From assembly GCF_001006325.2 (NCBI RefSeq), contig NZ_LBIA02000001.1:2853501-2917500 (forward strand): DNA of 64,000 nucleotides, read 5' to 3'. Positions 18,276-26,883 of this stretch are shown here, in pieces (the stretch's first letter is position 1; every line of letters starts with the position of its first letter). The notes under the pieces were generated by a model, which did not search any database, was not told where the DNA came from, and worked only from the letters and a program-made list of their open reading frames with translations. The position numbers and the translations under genes are program-made. Origin of the DNA: Afipia massiliensis. GTDB taxonomy: Bacteria; Pseudomonadota; Alphaproteobacteria; Rhizobiales; Xanthobacteraceae.

Positions 18276-20201
18276 ATGGCCGCGTCGTCCCGATTCAGAT
18301 CTCCAAGCCTCACTTGGCGAAATCTGTTGATCATCATCCATGATGCCTTGGCGACAATCTTCGCGGTTGTTGCGAGCTTTTACCTGCGGTTTGAGGGTAG
18401 CGGTTTAACTGAGCGCCTGCCGCTGCTGCTGCGCATCTTGCCATACTTCGTACTTTTCAGCATCGTGGTCTGTTACGTCTTCCGGCTGACGACGACCAAG
18501 TGGCGGTTCATTTCGCTGCCGGACTTCTTCAACATCGTCAAAGCTTCGACGGTGCTGGCGCTGATGTTGCTGGTGCTGGACTACATTTTCATTGCGCCGA
18601 ACGTCTACGGCACATTCTTCTTCGGCAAGACGACGATCATTATCTATTGGTTCCTTCAGAATTTCGCGCTGGGAGGATTACGCGTTGCCTATCGTTATTT
18701 CCGATATACGCGGACGCTAAGCCAGGCGCGCAGCCTCGATGCGTCGCCGACACTACTGGTTGGACGCGCCGCCGATGCGGAAGTCTTGCTGCGAGGGATT
18801 GAAAGCGGCGCGGTGAAACGAATGTGGCCGGTCGGCGTGCTGTCGCCGTCCTTGTCCGACCGTGGGCAGTCGATCCGCGGTATTCCTGTGCTCGGCGGTA
18901 TCGACGATCTCGCCGATGTGGTTGACGATTTCTCGCGCCGGGAAAGGCCGATCGAGCGCCTCGTCATGATGCCTTCGGCGTTCGAGGCCGATGCATCGCC
19001 GGAGTCGGTGTTGACCCGCGCCCGCAAGCTTGGTCTTACGGTTAGCCGCCTGCCGTCGCTCGAAGGCAGCGGCGAAGCTCCACGGCTTGCGCCGGTCGCG
19101 GTCGAGGACCTGCTGCTGCGGCCGAGCGTCAAGATCGACTATCAGCGGCTTGAAATGTTCGTGAGAGGTAAATCCGTCGTGGTCACTGGCGGCGGTGGAT
19201 CGATCGGTTCGGAAATATGCGACCGCGTCGTGACGTTCGGCGCGTCGCGCTTGCTGATCGTGGAAAATTCGGAACCGGCGCTGCATGCGGTGCTGGAAAG
19301 TCTGGCCGCTAAATTTCCAACCGCGATCGTCGAAGGCCGCATCGCCGACATTCGTGATCGTGAGCGCATTGCGCATCTCATGACGGCGTTCAAGCCGAAC
19401 ATCGTGTTTCATGCTGCCGCGCTAAAGCACGTTCCGATCCTCGAGCGGGATTGGGGCGAGGGCGTCAAGACCAATATCTTCGGCACCGTCAACGTGGCCG
19501 ATGCGGCGGTCAGCGCCGGCGCCGATGCCATGGTGATGATTTCCACCGACAAGGCCATCGAGCCGGTGTCGATGCTCGGTCTTACCAAGCGCTTTGCCGA
19601 AATGTATTGCCAGGCGCTCGACCGCGAATTGATGCACAAGGCGAACGGCAAAACCCCGATGCGGCTCATTTCCGTTCGCTTTGGTAATGTGCTGGCGTCG
19701 AATGGGTCGGTGGTGCCGAAGTTCAAGGCGCAGATCGAGGCGGGCGGACCCGTTACAGTCACGCATCCGGATATGGTCCGGTATTTCATGACCATTCGCG
19801 AAGCGTGCGATCTCGTGGTGACGTCCGCAACCCATGCGCTCGATCCGGTACGTCCGGATGTGTCGGTGTATGTGTTGAACATGGGACAGCCGGTGAAGAT
19901 CGTTGATCTTGCCGAGCGCATCATCAGGCTGTCCGGGCTTCAGCCGGGTTATGACATCGATATCGTGTTCACCGGCGTCCGGCCGGGTGAACGTCTGAAC
20001 GAAATCCTGTTTGCGCACGAGGAGCCAACGACGGACATCGGCATTGCCGGCATCGTCGCTGCGCGCCCCAACGAGCCTCCGCTCGATACCTTGCAGCGAT
20101 GGCTGTCCACGCTGGAGAAGGCTGTAGGAAGCGAACAACGCAGCGTCATTGTCGGCGTACTGAAGGATGCCATCCCCGAATTCAAGAGCGGGGCGGCTTA
20201 G
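18276..20201 (+). CDS. Membrane nucleotide-sugar 4,6-dehydratase (WbpM/CapD family)
   Basis: A 641-residue protein: four N-terminal membrane helices, a Rossmann-like middle domain and a C-terminal SDR dehydratase domain with TGGGGSIGSE near 303-312. Family members turn UDP-GlcNAc into the 4-keto-6-deoxy sugar that leads to QuiNAc or FucNAc. The catalytic segment reads STDKAIEPVSMLGLTKR: the residue in the place of Tyr (SYK) or Met (WbpM-like SMK) is Leu, with Met one position earlier. The ATG at 18276, preceded by AGGACAGG, is preferred over an upstream open frame. It ends with a 20-bp overlap with the convergent WecA-like gene. Confidence 0.88.
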   Translation: MAASSRFRSPSLTWRNLLIIIHDALATIFAVVASFYLRFEGSGLTERLPLLLRILPYFVLFSIVVCYVFRLTTTKWRFISLPDFFNIVKASTVLALMLLVLDYIFIAPNVYGTFFFGKTTIIIYWFLQNFALGGLRVAYRYFRYTRTLSQARSLDASPTLLVGRAADAEVLLRGIESGAVKRMWPVGVLSPSLSDRGQSIRGIPVLGGIDDLADVVDDFSRRERPIERLVMMPSAFEADASPESVLTRARKLGLTVSRLPSLEGSGEAPRLAPVAVEDLLLRPSVKIDYQRLEMFVRGKSVVVTGGGGSIGSEICDRVVTFGASRLLIVENSEPALHAVLESLAAKFPTAIVEGRIADIRDRERIAHLMTAFKPNIVFHAAALKHVPILERDWGEGVKTNIFGTVNVADAAVSAGADAMVMISTDKAIEPVSMLGLTKRFAEMYCQALDRELMHKANGKTPMRLISVRFGNVLASNGSVVPKFKAQIEAGGPVTVTHPDMVRYFMTIREACDLVVTSATHALDPVRPDVSVYVLNMGQPVKIVDLAERIIRLSGLQPGYDIDIVFTGVRPGERLNEILFAHEEPTTDIGIAGIVAARPNEPPLDTLQRWLSTLEKAVGSEQRSVIVGVLKDAIPEFKSGAA

Positions 20202-21216
20202 ATCCCCCGAGCGGATCCCGTTTACGTGAGAAGCGGCCGAGCACGAGCGCCACAGCGCTTATACCCAGCGCCAGCGCGATCCCCTGAACATAAGGCGACT
20301 TCTGCCAGATGGTGACCGCCGCAAAAGCTGCGAGAACAATGTTCAAGATAAACACCTCGCCGACCACCTGCATCACGCTGAAGCCGTTGTTGGTGGCCTG
20401 CTGATAGAAGTGTGAGCGGTGGGCAACCCAGACCGTTTCACCCCTCATCAGGCGCTTCAGAAGCGTCAACGTCGCGTCGGCGAGATAATACAACGGCAGC
20501 AATAGCGCAGCGATGAGATGTCCACTTCCCGCGAGTTGAAGCAGGCACCATCCCATCAGCAAACCGATCGGCAGGCTGCCCACATCGCCGAGGAAGAGCT
20601 TTGCGACAGGCTTGTTGAATGGCGCGAAACCGATCATCGCGCCGCACAGCGCGAGGGCCACCAGCGTGGGGCCCAGGGGCAACTGGCCGTAGAAGCCGAA
20701 CAGCGCCAGCGCTGCCATGACAGGCACGACCTCGGCGGCGGTGATCCAGTCAAGGCCGTCCATGAAGTTGACGAGATTGACGAACCACAGTCCGCTGATC
20801 AGCAGCAGGACACGCTCTGCCCACACAGGCAGAACCTGAACAAGGTGAAATTCTGCAGGGAGGGTTGCGAGCACGATGCCGACGGCAGCGGCTTGTATCA
20901 ACAGGCGGGGCAGGACAGGTATCGTCCGCAAATCATCGTAGGCGCCGACCAGAGCCAGCAAGACCGCCGCCGCAAGGACCGCGAGCAAAACAGAACCTGC
21001 AACCGCACCAAAAAACGAAACCGATATCGCGACGGACGTGATGACTGCGGCGATCACCGCCACACCGCCGCCCTGCGGCGTTGGCACGCTATGGGACGAT
21101 CGCGCGTTTGGCCGCGCCAATGCATAGCGCTGGAGCTGGGGGCGAAGCAGGACAATCAGCATCGCGCAAATCACGCAGGCGACGAGCGGCGTGGCTATAA
21201 TGAGTAATGAATTCAT
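20182..21216 (-). CDS. WecA/MraY-type polyprenyl-phosphate sugar-1-phosphate transferase
   Basis: A 344-residue integral membrane protein with about ten helices. It places an N-acetylhexosamine 1-phosphate on undecaprenyl phosphate, starting O-antigen repeat units. Family motifs are visible: GAYDD with the Asp pair, NFMDGLD, the FLGDVGS metal site and a late AHRSHFYQQ segment. Paired with the WbpM-like dehydratase, which makes 6-deoxy-HexNAc precursors, it is the probable initiating transferase for the O-chain. The 3' ends of the two genes overlap by 20 bp. Confidence 0.9.
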   Translation of the reverse strand: MNSLLIIATPLVACVICAMLIVLLRPQLQRYALARPNARSSHSVPTPQGGGVAVIAAVITSVAISVSFFGAVAGSVLLAVLAAAVLLALVGAYDDLRTIPVLPRLLIQAAAVGIVLATLPAEFHLVQVLPVWAERVLLLISGLWFVNLVNFMDGLDWITAAEVVPVMAALALFGFYGQLPLGPTLVALALCGAMIGFAPFNKPVAKLFLGDVGSLPIGLLMGWCLLQLAGSGHLIAALLLPLYYLADATLTLLKRLMRGETVWVAHRSHFYQQATNNGFSVMQVVGEVFILNIVLAAFAAVTIWQKSPYVQGIALALGISAVALVLGRFSRKRDPLGGSKPPRS

Positions 21217-21421
21217 GAAACGTGGATCATCCGGTCAGCGCCTGATTAGGTTGCAGGGAACACGGCGCCGCAAGGTGTTTAATCAAACCGGCGCGAGGTG
21301 ACAACGTCCCCAGGGGCGTTCCTCTGTCCGGGGAAATGTCAGCCAGGTGCATTGCCTGTGAACTCCGGCGTATTTTCAAGCCCCGGAGACCACTTTTCAC
21401 CGGCACTCCAAAGCGATAGGA

Positions 21422-21817
21422 ATGCACCCGGACAGGCGGGAGTTGGCATCATTGGTGGCTGTACGATTGCTTCAGGTGCTGCTCGCGGCTGTATTGCTCA
21501 GCGGGTGCACTTTCTTTTTCGATGTGCAGGATTCCGTTCAACCGGATCCGGAGCCGGATTCCCGGCAACAGAAAGTCATCTTCGACCGGATTCAGCAAAT
21601 CACGCAGTCGATGAAGGACATCACTCGGTCCGAGATTTCCAATGTTGGACCGAACGAGGCACAGTCGGGGCCGGAAAAATGGACGGTTTGCTCCCGCGGA
21701 AACTCCGGCAGTGAGTTGCGCTATTTCACGTTCTTCCTGAAGGGCGAAACGGTTGCCAACTGGCGGCCAGCGGTGATCAACGACAAATGCGAGACTCGCA
21801 GTTTTTCACCATTTTGA
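21422..21817 (+). CDS. Small hypothetical lipoprotein
   Basis: A 131-residue protein with a hydrophobic N-terminal segment ending in the lipobox LLSGC (Cys29), so it is predicted to be exported and lipidated. The mature part is polar, with an acidic proline-rich linker (DPEPDS) and two further cysteines. I do not recognise the family. It stands alone between the WecA-like gene and the minus-strand GT4 gene; the ribosome site is weak. Confidence 0.6.
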   Translation: MHPDRRELASLVAVRLLQVLLAAVLLSGCTFFFDVQDSVQPDPEPDSRQQKVIFDRIQQITQSMKDITRSEISNVGPNEAQSGPEKWTVCSRGNSGSELRYFTFFLKGETVANWRPAVINDKCETRSFSPF

Positions 21818-21860
21818 TGCGGTCGATAATATTGACGGATGATGGACGGCGGAGAGCGCA

Positions 21861-23051
21861 TCAACGCAGGCGCTGAAGCTGGTCCTCATAGAGAGCAACG
21901 ACTGCCGCGCCGATCGCTTGCGCTGACATCTTCTCCACAACGAGTTGCCGAGCCGCCGCGCCATAGCGCAGTCTCAGTTCTCGCGACATGGCCAGCTCAC
22001 CGATCGCATCGGCCAGGGCCTGTGGATCTTCGATCGGCACCAGCAATCCTGTTTTGCCCGGTATCGCAATTTCTCGGCAACCGGGTGCGTCCGTGGCGAC
22101 CAGCGGCCGGCCGCAGGCGGCAGCTTCCAGCAGACTTTTAGGCAGGCCTTCACGATGGGAGGGAAGGGCTGCGATATGTGAGTCGCGCCATAGCGTGGTA
22201 ATGTCTGCAACCTGACCCAGCCAGGTGATGCTTGGCTCATTGTTCCACTGCTGCGCCTCTTCGAGCGTAACGGAGTCAGGATTGGCTGGATCTGGATCTC
22301 CGGCGATGCGCAGACGAATATCCATGCCGCGCGCACGCAAGATCCGATGGGCTGCAACCAACGCGCGGATTCCCTTATTGGTCAGCAATCGGCCCGCGAA
22401 CCCGACCGTGATCGGACCATCGGGTTCGGGAAGCGGCGTCAGCTTGTCAGTATCAACACCAGAACCTGGAATTCGGACCAGCCGCCGGGAGTCGATGCCA
22501 ATCGTCTCAAGCGTGGTACGGTCGTCCGGATTCTGAATCAGTGTGACCACGTGGTCCCGGTTGAGGAGATACCGAAGGGCAATCGCAATGACGGTACGGA
22601 GAAGCCGCGCCCGGGAAGCCGTCGAAGTGAAGGCGTAGCCGAGGCCGGTCAGTGCGTTGATCTGCGGCGTCGTCGTTCCCAACGATGATATCCCGCCGAG
22701 CAGGCAGATCTGCATGCCGACATGGTGCACGATGGACGGTGAAAGCGAGTGCTTGATCTTGCGAAGCGCGCGAATGGTCGAGACAGCGCCGAGCGGCGAC
22801 AGCCCGCCGCGCCGGAACGGTATGGGATGAATCGTAAATCCTTCGGCGCGGATGGCATCGGCATTCGATCCGACCGATGCCGCCACATGAACATCAAACC
22901 CCGCATCGCGCGCAGCGCGGGCCATCGGAAGCCGATGGGACAGGAAGGCCTTGTCCTCGGTCTCGACATAGAGAAGTATTTTTTTCAAACGGTCGCTTTT
23001 GTGACGGAGGGGATAATCTCGTTGGCGTGGCGTTAAAGGTCGGGAGTACAT
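21861..23051 (-). CDS. GT4-family glycosyltransferase
   Basis: A 396-residue retaining glycosyltransferase of the GT-B fold. The donor-site EX7E motif is intact in REGLPKSLLEAAACGRP, and GFAGRLLTNKG marks the start of the C-terminal domain; the N terminus reads KKILLYVETEDKAFLSHR, characteristic of a GT4 subset in O-antigen and capsule loci. A TTG at 22988 is an alternative start closer to that motif. It points away from the main glycan operon and shares a 357-bp divergent control region with its regulator. Confidence 0.85.
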   Translation of the reverse strand: MYSRPLTPRQRDYPLRHKSDRLKKILLYVETEDKAFLSHRLPMARAARDAGFDVHVAASVGSNADAIRAEGFTIHPIPFRRGGLSPLGAVSTIRALRKIKHSLSPSIVHHVGMQICLLGGISSLGTTTPQINALTGLGYAFTSTASRARLLRTVIAIALRYLLNRDHVVTLIQNPDDRTTLETIGIDSRRLVRIPGSGVDTDKLTPLPEPDGPITVGFAGRLLTNKGIRALVAAHRILRARGMDIRLRIAGDPDPANPDSVTLEEAQQWNNEPSITWLGQVADITTLWRDSHIAALPSHREGLPKSLLEAAACGRPLVATDAPGCREIAIPGKTGLLVPIEDPQALADAIGELAMSRELRLRYGAAARQLVVEKMSAQAIGAAVVALYEDQLQRLR

Positions 23052-23330
23052 CTTGCTTCAAGCCACTTCAGAAAGAATAGTCGTCAAGCCGTGACGCTGA
23101 TTTGTCCCAGAGACAAACGCTAATCATGCATCTCTAGACGATACTCTTTTGGTATTCTGTGTGTCAGTCGCAAGTGGCTTTTGGATTTTTGTTAGTCGAT
23201 CCGGGCTTCAAGATGCGGCGGGCGATGGAGTCTTGCGCGATCGCGTGGTCAGGTAGCGATCGGGAGATACGAAAACACGCAAACTTTAGCTTTCTGATAA
23301 TTTCTTACAATACATCAAATAGTTATTAAT

Positions 23331-23345
23331 GTTCACGTTGTGAAC
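23331..23345. promoter_or_regulatory. Operator-like inverted repeat 1
   Basis: GTTCACGTTGTGAAC: perfect 6-bp arms GTTCAC/GTGAAC around three bases. Its partner of the same plan lies 28 bp downstream, centre to centre. It sits just upstream of the TTGACG box, where an upstream dimer would bind. Confidence 0.7.
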
Positions 23346-23353
23346 GATTCTTC

Positions 23354-23381
23354 TTGACGTTCATGGGATGAACGCTGTATC
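23354..23381 (+). promoter_or_regulatory. Candidate promoter of the regulator/antiterminator operon
   Basis: TTGACG at 23354-23359 and TGTATC at 23376-23381 are separated by 16 bp. The -35 match is good and the -10 match weak. The spacer is filled by the second operator-like repeat. The GTG start of the regulator is 28 bp downstream of the -10 box. Confidence 0.45.
23359..23373. promoter_or_regulatory. Operator-like inverted repeat 2
   Basis: GTTCATGGGATGAAC: perfect 6-bp arms GTTCAT/ATGAAC around GGG, the same pattern as repeat 1 with the sixth base changed symmetrically (C to T, G to A). It lies between the -35 and -10 boxes, the classic position for a repressor. Confidence 0.7.
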
Positions 23382-23408
23382 GCTGCGAGGTATCACAAGG
23401 ATGGCCTC

Positions 23409-24050
23409 GTGCGTTCATTGCAAAGCGATCAGGGCGATGAAGACCGCATTGTGCTCAACCTATTGAATTCGGTTGAGAGCGACGGATCGCAATCCCAGCG
23501 GCATTTGGCAGCCGAACTCGGAATTGCGTTGGGTCTGGTCAACGCGTACCTCAAGCGGTGTGTTCGAAAAGGTCTTCTAAAGGTTAGCCAGGCCCCAGCA
23601 CGTCGTTACGCATACTATCTGACACCTAACGGGTTCACCGAAAAATCCCGATTAACGGTCGAGTACTTGTCCTCGTCTTTTGCATTTTTTCGGCAAGCCA
23701 AGGCTGACTTCGCGAAGGTTTTTGAGACAGCAAAAAATCGAAATTTCCAGAACATCATTCTGTGCGGGAAATCCGATCTTGCCGAGGTCGCGATTCTCTC
23801 TGCGGTAGAGAGCGGGATTTCGATCCTCGCCGTGATTGAAGAAAAGTCAGAGAGCTCGTCGTTTGTCGGCAAGAGGGTGATTTCGTCGAGTGACGAGGTT
23901 GATTTCCCCTTTGATGCCCTGGTTATCACTGATGTACGCAATGCGCGCGAGACCTATGACGTTGCCGTGAAGCTCTACGGGAGTCATCGTGTGCTTGCTC
24001 CACAATTACTCGGTCTGAACAAGCCCACAACCCGGGATGTCGCGCGATGA
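23409..24050 (+). CDS. Winged-helix regulator with Rossmann-like C-terminal domain
   Basis: A 213-residue protein. Residues 11-80 form a winged helix-turn-helix (helices around SQRHLAAELGIALGLVNAYL, wing around ARRYAYYLT), resembling the short MarR-like regulators of exopolysaccharide loci. Residues 110-205 form a separate alpha/beta domain (NIILCGKSDLAEVAIL, a glycine-poor Rossmann start) that recalls the N-terminal domain of PglD-like sugar acetyltransferases; this may sense a nucleotide sugar or dinucleotide, which is inference. The GTG start is supported by AAGGA at 23397-23401. It is coupled by ATGA to the NusG-like gene. Likely self-regulated through the two inverted repeats upstream. 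Confidence 0.75.
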   Translation: MRSLQSDQGDEDRIVLNLLNSVESDGSQSQRHLAAELGIALGLVNAYLKRCVRKGLLKVSQAPARRYAYYLTPNGFTEKSRLTVEYLSSSFAFFRQAKADFAKVFETAKNRNFQNIILCGKSDLAEVAILSAVESGISILAVIEEKSESSSFVGKRVISSSDEVDFPFDALVITDVRNARETYDVAVKLYGSHRVLAPQLLGLNKPTTRDVAR

Positions 24051-24562
24051 GCACCGTCAGCGAGGCTGCATGGTACGTTGTGCAGACGCATGTAAACGCC
24101 GAAGCTAAAGCAGCGCGAAATCTAGCGCGTCAGGGTTTTGAGATCTACATTCCCCGTTATCTCAAGCGCCGTAGTCATGCACGTAAAATTGAAAAAGTCG
24201 CGGCGCCTTTGTTCCCGCGTTATCTATTCGTGCGCGTCGATATGGCAACGCAGCGTTGGCGATCGATTCAGTCGACGATCGGTGTGTCTCATCTCGTCGC
24301 CAATGGATCAGATCCCATACCGGTCCAGCGCGACGTTCTCGGGCTATTGAAAGCGCGAGAAGATGAGCGTGGCTTTATAAAGCTGGATTGGCGTCCGAAA
24401 TTTTCGTTAGGCGAGAAAGTTCGCGTGCTGGCCGGTGCGTTCGCGGACAATTTCGGACTATTTGACGGGTTGGGAGATCGTGACCGTGTTGCGGTCTTGC
24501 TGGACATCCTGGGGCGCAAGGTTCGCGTTTCACTCGAGGCGGATGTGGTCTCCGCAGCTTAA
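24047..24562 (+). CDS. NusG paralog, RfaH-like transcription antiterminator
   Basis: A 171-residue protein with an N-terminal NGN domain (AAWYVVQTHVNAEAKAARNL, PRYLFVRVD, IGVSHLV) and a C-terminal KOW motif (LGEKVRVLAGAFADNFG). Specialised NusG paralogs of this size, close to E. coli RfaH (162), ride RNA polymerase and suppress termination in long envelope-glycan operons. Being second in the operon, just before about 16 kb of same-strand glycan genes, fits that role. A close match to the ops recruitment sequence lies 78 bp after its stop. Confidence 0.85.
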   Translation: MSTVSEAAWYVVQTHVNAEAKAARNLARQGFEIYIPRYLKRRSHARKIEKVAAPLFPRYLFVRVDMATQRWRSIQSTIGVSHLVANGSDPIPVQRDVLGLLKAREDERGFIKLDWRPKFSLGEKVRVLAGAFADNFGLFDGLGDRDRVAVLLDILGRKVRVSLEADVVSAA

Positions 24563-24567
24563 AGTTT

Positions 24568-24593
24568 GCCTGCTTGCTGTATTTCGTGCAGGC
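24568..24593. other. Short hairpin after the NusG-like gene
   Basis: GCCTGC and GCAGGC can pair across a 14-nt loop, five bases after the TAA stop. There is no T run, so it is not a convincing intrinsic terminator, but it could be a pause or attenuation structure ahead of the ops-like site. Confidence 0.35.
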
Positions 24594-24639
24594 GAGCCGG
24601 TAGAGGCGATTTGGTCTGGTGGCTGCGAGTCACCCGGAC

Positions 24640-24651
24640 TGCGGTAGCTTG
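24640..24651 (+). promoter_or_regulatory. ops-like element
   Basis: TGCGGTAGCTTG matches the enterobacterial ops sequence (GGCGGTAGCGTG) at 10 of 12 positions and keeps the GC-GGTA-GC core that forms the small non-template hairpin contacted by RfaH. It lies on the coding strand in the leader between the NusG-like gene and the first glycan gene, the expected place. That alphaproteobacterial NusG paralogs read such a site is inference. Confidence 0.45.
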
Positions 24652-24736
24652 GGTGCCGGTGTCGCGAGTTTAGTCAAACAATGCAAACGAAGAATGCCTC
24701 GCCTGTGCATTTCGCCGTATCAAATCGAGGGCTTTG

Positions 24737-25690
24737 ATGAAAATTTTAAGACGTCGTAGATCTCTCGTCACTGGTGGTGCAGGCTTCCTCGGGTCGCACT
24801 TATGCGAGCGGCTTCTGCAAGAAGGTCATGATGTTCTCTGCGTGGACAATTTTTTCACGGGAGCCCGAGAAAACATTCTGCATTTGCTTTCAAATCCGCA
24901 TTTTGAACTGATGCGGCATGATATTACGTTTCCGCTGTATGTCGAAGCCGACGAAATATACAATCTGGCCTGTCCGGCATCGCCGATCCACTACCAGTAT
25001 GATCCCGTGCAGACGACAAAAACCAGCGTCCATGGTGCCATCAATATGCTGGGATTGGCCAAGCGCCTTCGCGCTCGAATTTTGCAAGCATCAACAAGCG
25101 AAGTGTACGGTGATCCGGAAGTTCATCCGCAACCAGAAAGCTATTGGGGGCGCGTCAATACGATCGGCCCACGCGCCTGTTATGATGAAGGCAAGCGCTG
25201 CGCCGAAACCCTCTTCTTTGATTACTACCGGCAGCATGCGCTGGAAATAAAGGTCGCGCGCATCTTCAACACGTACGGTCCACGAATGCATCCTAACGAT
25301 GGCCGTGTGGTTTCGAACTTCATTGTGCAGGCCCTGAAAAATGAGCCGATTACGATATATGGCAGCGGCCAGCAAACTCGCTCATTTTGCTATGTCAACG
25401 AGTTGGTCGACGGACTTTATCGGCTCATGCAATCACCCGCTGATTTCACCGGCCCCGTTAATCTCGGCAACCCCACCGAATTTACGATGGTCGATCTTGC
25501 CAAGAAGGTCATCGCGCAATGCGGAAGCCGGTCCGAATTGTCTTTCAAGCCGCTGCCTGAAGACGATCCTCGGCAACGTCAGCCTGACATTAAGCTGGCG
25601 ATTGAAGCGCTCGGTTGGGAGCCGCAGATTGCGCTCGATGAAGGGCTACAGAAGACAATTGAATACTTTCGCAGCTCCGCCATTCAATGA
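24737..25690 (+). CDS. UDP-glucuronate decarboxylase (UDP-xylose synthase)
   Basis: A 317-residue SDR enzyme of the UXS family, which oxidises and decarboxylates UDP-glucuronate to UDP-xylose. It has [10 protein letters not shown] at 12-21, the family signature [20 protein letters not shown] and the catalytic Tyr149-x3-Lys153 in CYDEGKR, plus the [10 protein letters not shown] segment. The ATG at 24737 follows GAGGG at 24727-24731; a TTG one codon earlier is possible. It overlaps the next gene as ATGA. It implies xylose, or another sugar from UDP-xylose, in the glycan. No UDP-glucose dehydrogenase lies next to it. Confidence 0.92.
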   Translation: MKILRRRRSLVTGGAGFLGSHLCERLLQEGHDVLCVDNFFTGARENILHLLSNPHFELMRHDITFPLYVEADEIYNLACPASPIHYQYDPVQTTKTSVHGAINMLGLAKRLRARILQASTSEVYGDPEVHPQPESYWGRVNTIGPRACYDEGKRCAETLFFDYYRQHALEIKVARIFNTYGPRMHPNDGRVVSNFIVQALKNEPITIYGSGQQTRSFCYVNELVDGLYRLMQSPADFTGPVNLGNPTEFTMVDLAKKVIAQCGSRSELSFKPLPEDDPRQRQPDIKLAIEALGWEPQIALDEGLQKTIEYFRSSAIQ

Positions 25691-26829
25691 ATCTTCTGAT
25701 TGTTACCGGCATTTTTCCCCCGGACCATGGCGGGCCGGCGAGCTATGTGCCTCGTATGGCGTCTGCGCTCGCGGATCGTGGTCACAATATTGTCGCCGTT
25801 GTTACGCTGAGCGACAGGCTGCGACACAATGACAGCGCGTTCGGCTTTAATGTTGTGCGCTTGCTGCGTGGCGAATTCAGGCCGATGCGGTGGGTGCGCA
25901 CAGTACTCACGATCCGGAAATACGCTGTGCAGGCGGATGCGGTGTATCTCAATGGCCTCGTCATGGAAGGTGTTGTGGCAACACGTTTTCTGCGACACAC
26001 ACCGACTGCGGTCAAAGTTGTGGGCGATCTAATTTGGGAGAAGGCCCGCAACGTAAATGCAACGTCGCTTGATATCGATGCATTTCAGATTGCGTCCTTG
26101 CCAATCGGTTGGCGATTTCTTCGTCGTTTGCAGAAGCTCTACACAGCTTGCGTGGATGCTGTGATCGTACCGAGCAACTATCTCGCAAGAATTGTATCAG
26201 GCTGGAGTGTGAATGCGCATCGCATTCATACTGTTTACAACGCGGTCGATTCCGCTGAAGCAACCAACAGTGAAACGCGCGGAGCAGCGGCCTGGGATAT
26301 CGTCGTTGTTGCGCGGCTCGTGCCCTGGAAGGGGTTGGTTGCGGTGATCAAAGCTGCTGCGGCCATGCGAAAGAGTCTGAAGATCGTGGGCGATGGTCCG
26401 ATGAGAGGCGAGCTTGAAGCTCTCGCACAAGAGCTGAATGCAGATGTAACCTTCACCGGTCACGTTCGGCAGTCGCAAGTTAGACAGGAAATCAGATCCG
26501 CGCGGCTGTTCGTGTTGAATTCTTCTTATGAAGGATTGCCGCATATCGTGCTGGAAGCGAAATCGGCAGGCATTCCAGTGCTCGCAACCAAGGTGGGCGG
26601 CACGCCGGAGACCATCGATCATGGGGTCAACGGTTGGCTAATCGAAGCGGGCGACGACGCCGCGCTTCAGAATGCACTGGGGCGGCTTCTATCCGATGCT
26701 TCATTGCGTGAAAGCCTTGTTGTGGGCGGGTTTGAACAGATGAAGACCCGGTTTTCCTTTCAGGCCATGGTCGATGCAACGGAACACATTCTACAGGGCA
26801 TTGCTAAACCGAGGCGTGAAGCTGCATGA
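25687..26829 (+). CDS. GT4-family glycosyltransferase
   Basis: A 380-residue GT-B fold enzyme. The N terminus [21 protein letters not shown] is a typical GT4 opening, [12 protein letters not shown] begins the donor domain and [18 protein letters not shown] carries the EX7E pair. It is translationally coupled to the UDP-xylose synthase by an ATGA overlap, which makes it a candidate xylosyltransferase by position only. A 54-bp gap separates it from the next glycosyltransferase. Confidence 0.88.
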   Translation: MNLLIVTGIFPPDHGGPASYVPRMASALADRGHNIVAVVTLSDRLRHNDSAFGFNVVRLLRGEFRPMRWVRTVLTIRKYAVQADAVYLNGLVMEGVVATRFLRHTPTAVKVVGDLIWEKARNVNATSLDIDAFQIASLPIGWRFLRRLQKLYTACVDAVIVPSNYLARIVSGWSVNAHRIHTVYNAVDSAEATNSETRGAAAWDIVVVARLVPWKGLVAVIKAAAAMRKSLKIVGDGPMRGELEALAQELNADVTFTGHVRQSQVRQEIRSARLFVLNSSYEGLPHIVLEAKSAGIPVLATKVGGTPETIDHGVNGWLIEAGDDAALQNALGRLLSDASLRESLVVGGFEQMKTRFSFQAMVDATEHILQGIAKPRREAA

Positions 26830-26883
26830 ACTCGCAATCCGTATCTGGTGTAAGTTTGAAAGGTTCGCTGACGGCTGTCATTA

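Larger units (their letters stand above)
23052..23408. other. Divergent control region of the glycan cluster
   Basis: 357 bp between the minus-strand GT4 gene and the plus-strand regulator gene, clearly AT-rich in 23281-23350. It contains a pair of 15-bp inverted repeats and a TTGACG box close to the regulator start, listed separately. Nothing recognisable was found in 23052-23280. Confidence 0.6.

Noticed and set aside
23401-23466. Short ATG frame of 21 codons overlapping the regulator start
   Set aside because: It shares the AAGGA ribosome site with the GTG start, but there is no other evidence; a leader peptide is possible but unsupported.
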